From NCBI GenBank assembly GCA_025934545.1, contig JAICXV010000018.1:1-10680 (forward strand): a DNA stretch of 10,680 nt. Direction: 5' to 3'. Origin of the DNA: Verrucomicrobiia bacterium (GTDB taxonomy: Bacteria > Verrucomicrobiota > Verrucomicrobiia > Limisphaerales > Palsa-1400). The notes under the pieces are model-generated. The model did no database searches and was not told where the DNA came from. It saw nothing but the letters and a program-made list of their open reading frames with translations. A program made the translations under genes and the position numbers. Shown piece by piece: positions 6,745-10,680 of this stretch (its first letter is position 1; the number at the start of each line of letters is the position of its first letter).

Positions 6745-7752
6745 ATGAGACATCTTTGCTCGTTCGTTTTGTTCGGTCTGCTTGTAGTCCGGGTCCAGGC
6801 CGACGAAAAAAACCTGCCGCGCGGCGTTGAAGCCAAGCAATACACCGGCTGGGAAGAATGTGTTTTCCTCAACGCGTCGGAAAAACCGGTTCAGGTCATC
6901 ATCATCCCCGCGGTTGGCGGTCGAATCATCAATTTCAGTTACGATAACGACAACATCCTCTTCGAAAACGCCGCCTCCGCCGGCCGAACGTTGCTCGACA
7001 AAAAAGGCCCATTCTGGGCCAGCGGCTACCAATGCGATATCGGGCCGGAACTTGGCCACATCCCGCAGCACGAACAACTGTGGATTGGACCGAACACCTG
7101 GAAAGCTCCGCGCGATTATACCGTCCAACTGACGAGCGAAACCGATCCCAATCTCGGCCTGCAAATTGAAAAACAAATTGTGCTCGCGCCCGACACTGGC
7201 GACCTCGGCATCGTCCAACGTCTCCGCAACGAATCTGCCAGCGCAAAATCATATTGCCTGTGGGATCGCAGCCTTTGCAAAGGCGGCGGATTCGCATTCT
7301 TTCCGCTCAACAAACACAGCCGATTTAAAGCCGGCTGGTCCTTGCGCGAAAAAGTCGACACCAACTACGTCTACAACGGCGATACGCCCAGCCTGCCCCA
7401 GGTCCACATTTTGAACGGAGTCCTCGTCAGCGAAACATTTGGCGAACCCAGCAAAATCGGCGCGGACAGCGACGCCGGCTGGCTTGCCTATGCGCGCGGC
7501 AAATTACTGTTCGTAAAATATTTTCCCTACACCCGTCACGGCAATTACACCGATGGCGGCAACTCCGTCGAAGTTTACTTCGACCAACGCGTCGCCGAAA
7601 TCGAACCGCTCAGTCCCGAAACCAAACTCGAGCCCGGCCAGAACTTCAGCTTTCCAGAACAATGGGTTTTGATTCCGCTGAAAAAAGAAGTCACCACCAT
7701 CCAACAAGCCCGCGAACTCGTGAAACGCATTCCCCCGTCGCCATTTAAATAA
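6745..7752 (+). CDS. Secreted DUF4380-family protein
   Basis: A 335-aa protein with a signal peptide at 1-19 (ending VQA before DE) and a body resembling DUF4380, a galactose-mutarotase-like beta-sandwich family common in Verrucomicrobiota, Planctomycetes and Bacteroidetes. Typical points are TGWEECVFL (34-42), the GGRIINFS turn (58-65), ILFEN (71-75), the CDIGPELGH stretch (97-105) and WIGPN (113-117). A sugar-binding or epimerase-like role in the periplasm is suggested by the fold, but no catalytic assignment can be made. The ATG at 6745 directly precedes the hydrophobic core of the signal peptide, so the start is secure; it has no Shine-Dalgarno. The gene stands alone, after the RRM terminator and inverted repeat, and converges on the toxin-antitoxin pair. 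No carbohydrate-degradation genes are adjacent to suggest a substrate. Confidence 0.85.
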   Translation: MRHLCSFVLFGLLVVRVQADEKNLPRGVEAKQYTGWEECVFLNASEKPVQVIIIPAVGGRIINFSYDNDNILFENAASAGRTLLDKKGPFWASGYQCDIGPELGHIPQHEQLWIGPNTWKAPRDYTVQLTSETDPNLGLQIEKQIVLAPDTGDLGIVQRLRNESASAKSYCLWDRSLCKGGGFAFFPLNKHSRFKAGWSLREKVDTNYVYNGDTPSLPQVHILNGVLVSETFGEPSKIGADSDAGWLAYARGKLLFVKYFPYTRHGNYTDGGNSVEVYFDQRVAEIEPLSPETKLEPGQNFSFPEQWVLIPLKKEVTTIQQARELVKRIPPSPFK

Positions 7753-7784
7753 CTCTGAAGACGCCGGATCGAGTTGGGTATCAG

Positions 7785-8109
7785 TTACGCGCGCAGCCGC
7801 AAAACGGTTCCCGCCTTCAACGTCGGTAACAACTGAAGTAGTTTACTCATCAACGGCACTGTGTGTGTCGAAGTTGGATTCCCTGGGCTTCCAGCACTAC
7901 AACCGCGATTGCAAATTCAATAATGTTCTGCTGAAAACTCAGATTGCGGTCGGCGGTGACAAACACGTCGAACCATTTTCCACAGCCAACGTCAACAGCT
8001 TGCCGTTTTTAACTCCGCTCCAACCCATTTTTTGCGCCGAAACGACGTCGTGTCCCGTCAAGGCGCGGCCCAATCGCCAATTCAAACACTCATCAATCAA
8101 GATGCGCAT
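7785..8109 (-). pseudogene. DUF5615 PIN-like toxin gene, broken by two frameshifts
   Basis: Three successive frames together spell a complete DUF5615 (COG4634) PIN-like nuclease of about 108 residues. Frame one, from the ATG at 8109, reads MRILIDECLNWRLGRALTGH and on to KNGKLLTLAVENG, then leaves homology and stops at 7939. From about 7973 a second frame continues FDVFVTADRNLSFQQN and on to AIAVVVLEA. From about 7884 a third frame gives TVPLMSKLLQLLPTLKAGTV and a TAA at 7785. Each shift is explained by one missing base. The family acidic residues (ILIDE, TADRN) are all still encoded. The start lies three bases after the DUF433 stop, the usual antitoxin-toxin order. As sequenced it can only make a 56-aa truncated product. 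Either the toxin is a recent pseudogene or the read contains two base-skip errors. Confidence 0.82.
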
Positions 8110-8112
8110 CGG

Positions 8113-8334
8113 CTAGACCATCTCAAGCATCTTCAATTTAGCCGCCTCAATGACAGCGATGACCTGGTCCCGTTTGACCGACGGAAAACCGTCAAGAAAA
8201 GCCTCAATCGATTCGCCGCCTTCCAGATAATCGATCAGATTCTGAAGTGGAACACGCGTTCCGACAAACACCGGCGTTCCGCCCATGATTTCAGGACTGC
8301 TGTGAACGACACCTTTGAGATCCTCGACCGTCAT
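8113..8334 (-). CDS. DUF433 antitoxin
   Basis: A 73-aa DUF433 (COG2442) protein, a small winged-helix DNA-binding antitoxin paired with DUF5615 or other PIN-like toxins. Diagnostic segments are SSPEIMGGTPVFVGTRVPLQ (12-31), NLIDYLEGGESIEAFLDGFP (32-51) and VKRDQVIAVIEAA (53-65). It likely represses its own promoter and neutralises the toxin encoded three bases downstream. The frame is intact and full length, unlike its partner. The ATG at 8334 gives the typical N-terminus; no Shine-Dalgarno is visible. It lies 87 bases downstream of the sigma gene stop on the same strand, and I see no terminator or clear promoter in that gap, so it could be read from the sigma transcript. Confidence 0.92.
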   Translation of the reverse strand: MTVEDLKGVVHSSPEIMGGTPVFVGTRVPLQNLIDYLEGGESIEAFLDGFPSVKRDQVIAVIEAAKLKMLEMV

Positions 8335-8421
8335 ATCAACAAGATAGCAGTTCGCACGGATGAACCCTACAAATTTTTTATCGCGGGCCGCGGGCGCAAC
8401 CGCGACAAATGTCCCAAACTC

Positions 8422-10020
8422 TTACCTGAAATCCGCCTCCGAAAACTTCTGGTTCAACTGAATATTCTCGTGCACCTGCGTGTAGACAAACGTGCCCCCG
8501 CCCATCTTGCTCGTCATCGACGCCATCCGATCACGAAATTCTTTGATTGCTTCAGCCGTTATAGGTTTGTTTTGCCCCTTGAGCACCTGGGCGATATCGC
8601 CGTCGGTTAGCTTCACCTCGCCTTTGTTCATTTCGACCAAGGTCCGGGTTTGATGGATCAAATGGTCCTGCTTGCCAATCCAGAAGGTCGTTTTGGTATT
8701 CGAAAGGCGTCCTGCCATCTTCTGCGCGAACCCACCTCCACTGCGATTTGGCAACTTGCTTACGTCGATTTCGCTCGTAACCACAAAGCAATCCACTCCC
8801 GCCACCTGTTCATCGCTGCTCTTACTGACGCGATTTGCGCCAGAACCGATTTTGGGCAGCATATTTCCAAAAGGTTGATCGAAAAATAGTGCAGGGATCA
8901 TCGAAGCAGCTTGAGAAGAAACCCCGGTCGCTGTACCCAATGCCAACTGCATACTCGCCATCTTCTGCGGTTTGCCCGCCGTTCCCGACCGGTTTGCCTG
9001 GTAAAAATTCCCGCCCCCATCGCTCCAGACCTTGCCACCCGAATCGAACGCGCCTCCTGTTTGATTCCATTCAATAGAATACAAATTCGGCCGTTGCAGC
9101 CGGATGGTAAACGTCGTTTGTGTCGATGCTCCTCCACCCGTCGTATCGACCGTGCCGGTATCGCTATAACTCGTCAACGCCGCGTAGGCCGCCGTTGTTT
9201 CCTGCACTATCTTTTCTGCGTCGGCGCTGCTGCCATGCACCGTTTGCGGGACGACCGCTGTTGCTCCCGCACCGACCAGCAGCACTACCAATCCATACAC
9301 CACAGCCGTTTTCACTTTTGACCAAACCATCATTTTCATAGTTCCTTTCACTAGGGTTATTGTTGAACTGCTGACGGCGGCCCCGTGGACCGCCGTCGCA
9401 GTTACCGTTCCTGCCAAGCCAATCGGCGCTGCCTGCACCGAGTTGCCCGAAATCGCTGCGCCGATGATCGCCGTCGTGGAAAACACGCCGCGCTTGCGGA
9501 AAAAGTTCCGCAATTTCTCCAGCCCGCGATTTACTCGCATCTTTACTGCATCCTCGCTAGTCCCCAGAGCTGCCCCCACCTCCTTGAAACTTTTCTTCTC
9601 AAAAAACCGCAGAACGATCGCATCCTGCTCATTCTTTCCAAGCCCATCCATCGCCGTCTCCAACAGAGGCGCAATTTGCATCCACTCTTGCGGACCCGAT
9701 TCGTCATTGCCCGATTGCATGTAAGCCTCCTGTTCGCGCGCGATTCGTCTGCGCTGTTGTTTAAGAGCATCTGCCGACGCGTAACGGGCTGCGCGACACA
9801 ACCAGCCGGGAAGAATCGTTCTTGGCCCGAGTGACTTCGCTTTGCGCGATAGCACGATGAACACCGCCTGCGTGACATCTTGTGCGAGGTCGGCGTCCGC
9901 GACCTGCCGTAAAGCAACCGAATAAACCAAATCGATATAGCGCGAAACCAGCGTTGCAAACGCCTCCTCCGACCCTGTCGCGGCATACGCTCGCACCAAA
10001 TCCATATCGTCACTCATCAT
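8422..10020 (-). CDS. ECF sigma factor fused to a membrane-anchored LolA/DUF2092-like domain
   Basis: A 532-aa protein. Residues about 8-95 are sigma-70 region 2 ([31 protein letters not shown]) and about 115-170 are region 4 ([19 protein letters not shown], then the helix [20 protein letters not shown]). A weakly hydrophobic Ala/Ser/Thr linker (180-225) leads to a membrane segment (238-258, [19 protein letters not shown]). From 265 to the end there is an extracytoplasmic domain ([44 protein letters not shown]) resembling the LolA-like fold of DUF2092. The N-terminal part would bind core RNA polymerase in the cytoplasm and the C-terminal part would lie in the periplasm. The fusion suggests a sigma factor controlled in cis through the membrane without a separate anti-sigma gene. 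Two adjacent ATGs (10020, 10017) are possible starts, with AGGCGAG just upstream. Ordinary ECF factors are about 170-200 aa. Neighbouring genes on both sides are toxin-antitoxin modules. Confidence 0.88.
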   Translation of the reverse strand: MMSDDMDLVRAYAATGSEEAFATLVSRYIDLVYSVALRQVADADLAQDVTQAVFIVLSRKAKSLGPRTILPGWLCRAARYASADALKQQRRRIAREQEAYMQSGNDESGPQEWMQIAPLLETAMDGLGKNEQDAIVLRFFEKKSFKEVGAALGTSEDAVKMRVNRGLEKLRNFFRKRGVFSTTAIIGAAISGNSVQAAPIGLAGTVTATAVHGAAVSSSTITLVKGTMKMMVWSKVKTAVVYGLVVLLVGAGATAVVPQTVHGSSADAEKIVQETTAAYAALTSYSDTGTVDTTGGGASTQTTFTIRLQRPNLYSIEWNQTGGAFDSGGKVWSDGGGNFYQANRSGTAGKPQKMASMQLALGTATGVSSQAASMIPALFFDQPFGNMLPKIGSGANRVSKSSDEQVAGVDCFVVTSEIDVSKLPNRSGGGFAQKMAGRLSNTKTTFWIGKQDHLIHQTRTLVEMNKGEVKLTDGDIAQVLKGQNKPITAEAIKEFRDRMASMTSKMGGGTFVYTQVHENIQLNQKFSEADFR

Positions 10021-10256
10021 CTCGCCTATATATGGACGCCGAACGGGAAAAGTAACCGACTATTTTACAGAAACGCGCGCAGGGCCGTACAGCAACAACT
10101 TGCGTCAAATGAAAACAGTCGTGAAACGTCAAACACGTCAGGTTGACTAAGGATCTTGTGACTGAAACTCCGTTACGAGTGACCTGTTATAGGACCGAAC
10201 CCCACCGTTTTGGCCGTGACGCGCGACCATTCGCGAAAACTGCTGTTTGACCGTAA
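10021..10256. other. Intergenic region upstream of the sigma gene, with CGTCA repeats
   Basis: This 236-base gap contains no recognisable gene. CGTCAAA occurs at 10103-10109 and 10127-10133, and CGTCA again at 10136-10140; the middle copy sits inside CGTG-AAACGTCAAA-CACG (10120-10137), whose ends are inverted. These could be binding sites for control of the sigma gene, which starts at 10020 and reads leftward. No convincing -35/-10 pair or terminator is seen on either strand. Confidence 0.25.
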
Positions 10257-10613
10257 CTATTTCGAAATCTTGCTGCGAACTTTATACGTCACTTTTTTAT
10301 CCGAAAGCACCATCGCACCAGAGGATTCTTTCGATTCAAAAGTGACATGGACAGTGGCCCCCAGTGCTTCAGCCACGCGCCGCAGCATGCTCAACGAATG
10401 GCCTTCGTATCCTGGGGATTCCAGACGGCTGACCTGTTGTTGTGAAGTCTTAAGTTTGCGCGCCAGGTCCTTCTGCGAAAGCCCGGCTTTGGTGCGCAAC
10501 GCCGCAAGTTGCAGAGCCACATCCCATGCCTCGCCCGCTCGCTCGAAACGGTCGGCAAAAGCCGGATCCTTCAATTGCTCTTCAAGATAAGCGTCAAAAT
10601 TCGTCTTATTCAT
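10257..10613 (-). CDS. XRE-family HTH antitoxin (HigA-like)
   Basis: A 118-aa protein with an XRE helix-turn-helix at about 36-92: LRTKAGLSQKDLARKL holds the first helices, TSQQQVSRLES the recognition helix, then LSMLRRVAEALGATVHVTFE. It matches antitoxins of the HigBA / phage-Gp49 RelE-type modules, which bind the toxin and repress the operon. The ATG at 10613 lies inside the end of the toxin gene: ATGAATAA contains both its start and the toxin's TAA, an 8-base overlap that implies translational coupling. Toxin-before-antitoxin order is typical of higBA. A 236-base gap separates it from the downstream sigma gene. Confidence 0.9.
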   Translation of the reverse strand: MNKTNFDAYLEEQLKDPAFADRFERAGEAWDVALQLAALRTKAGLSQKDLARKLKTSQQQVSRLESPGYEGHSLSMLRRVAEALGATVHVTFESKESSGAMVLSDKKVTYKVRSKISK

Positions 10614-10680
10614 TTCGCTCTTTCCAATCCTTCATCCGTTCTGTGGCTGTTTCCAACTCACGCGCCGGGATGGCCTGCCC
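10606..10680 (-). CDS. HigB/RelE-like toxin (phage Gp49-type), C-terminal fragment
   Basis: Only the last 24 residues are in the window, ending before the TAA at 10608-10606. They read GQAIPARELETATERMKDWK then ERNE. The pattern of PxxExxxAxxRMxDW close to the C-terminus is characteristic of Gp49-like HigB toxins, ribosome-dependent mRNA interferases. The 8-base overlap with the XRE antitoxin gene supports the call. Catalytic residues and the start lie beyond the right edge. Confidence 0.75.
   Translation of the reverse strand, partial: GQAIPARELETATERMKDWKERNE

Noticed and set aside
7865..8116. Plus-strand open frame of 83 codons in an apparent intergenic gap
   Set aside because: The opposite strand holds the frameshifted DUF5615 toxin, which explains the conservation and codon pattern here.
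8371..8408. GC-rich palindromic stretch next to a T-run between the sigma and DUF433 genes
   Set aside because: The T-run precedes the GC-rich segment on the plus strand and appears as an A-run in the minus-strand transcript, so it cannot terminate either neighbouring gene.
8032..8610. Plus-strand open frame of 192 codons
   Set aside because: It runs antisense through the toxin remnant, the DUF433 gene and the end of the sigma fusion and has no recognisable domain.
10100..10140. Short repeats resembling the start of a CRISPR array
   Set aside because: The repeated unit is only 5-7 bases, spacing is irregular and no cas genes are nearby.

Overview
The window looks like chromosomal DNA from a member of the Verrucomicrobiota, probably a Pedosphaera/Limisphaerales-type lineage. 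This is an inference from several features: an ECF sigma factor fused to a membrane-anchored LolA/DUF2092-like domain, a DUF4380 secreted protein, an RRM protein with a glycine-rich tail, starts mostly lacking Shine-Dalgarno sequences, and dispersed palindromes of the form GCGGACTNNAGTCCGC. No plasmid, phage or IS genes are visible.

Layout. Positions 1-1393 (minus strand) hold the first 24 residues of a probable beta-ketoacyl-ACP synthase, cut by the window edge, and a complete GT21/HpnI-like membrane glycosyltransferase. Positions 1415-4589 (plus strand) hold a pyrimidine block: dihydroorotase (pyrC), an exported CGWC thioredoxin-like protein, an intrinsic terminator, and carA. Positions 4606-4692 carry a paired inverted repeat between convergent genes. 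Positions 4707-6058 (minus strand) hold a two-gene operon with an ATGA overlap: a membrane-anchored alpha/beta hydrolase, then a four-helix membrane protein built from two copies of a 65-residue unit. Positions 6251-6664 (plus strand) hold an RRM RNA-binding protein with a strong terminator. A 21-bp inverted repeat then lies just ahead of a secreted DUF4380 protein (6745-7752). Positions 7785-8334 (minus strand) hold a DUF433 antitoxin gene followed by its DUF5615 toxin partner, which is broken by two apparent single-base deletions. Positions 8422-10020 (minus strand) encode the sigma factor-membrane sensor fusion. Positions 10257-10680 (minus strand) hold an XRE antitoxin gene and, overlapping it at the window edge, the last 24 residues of a HigB/RelE-like toxin.

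How the parts relate. PyrC and CarA both serve de novo UMP synthesis; neither pyrB nor carB is present here. The sigma fusion is flanked by two toxin-antitoxin modules of different families on the same strand, the mark of an accessory, rearranging stretch. The most notable items are the eroded DUF433/DUF5615 pair, the one-polypeptide sigma-TM-sensor, the terminator ending nine bases before the carA start codon, and the two kinds of intergenic inverted repeat. I see no CRISPR array, tRNA or rRNA, and no stretch over 300 bases is without a gene or pseudogene. I see no clear evidence for a wholly new multi-gene system.
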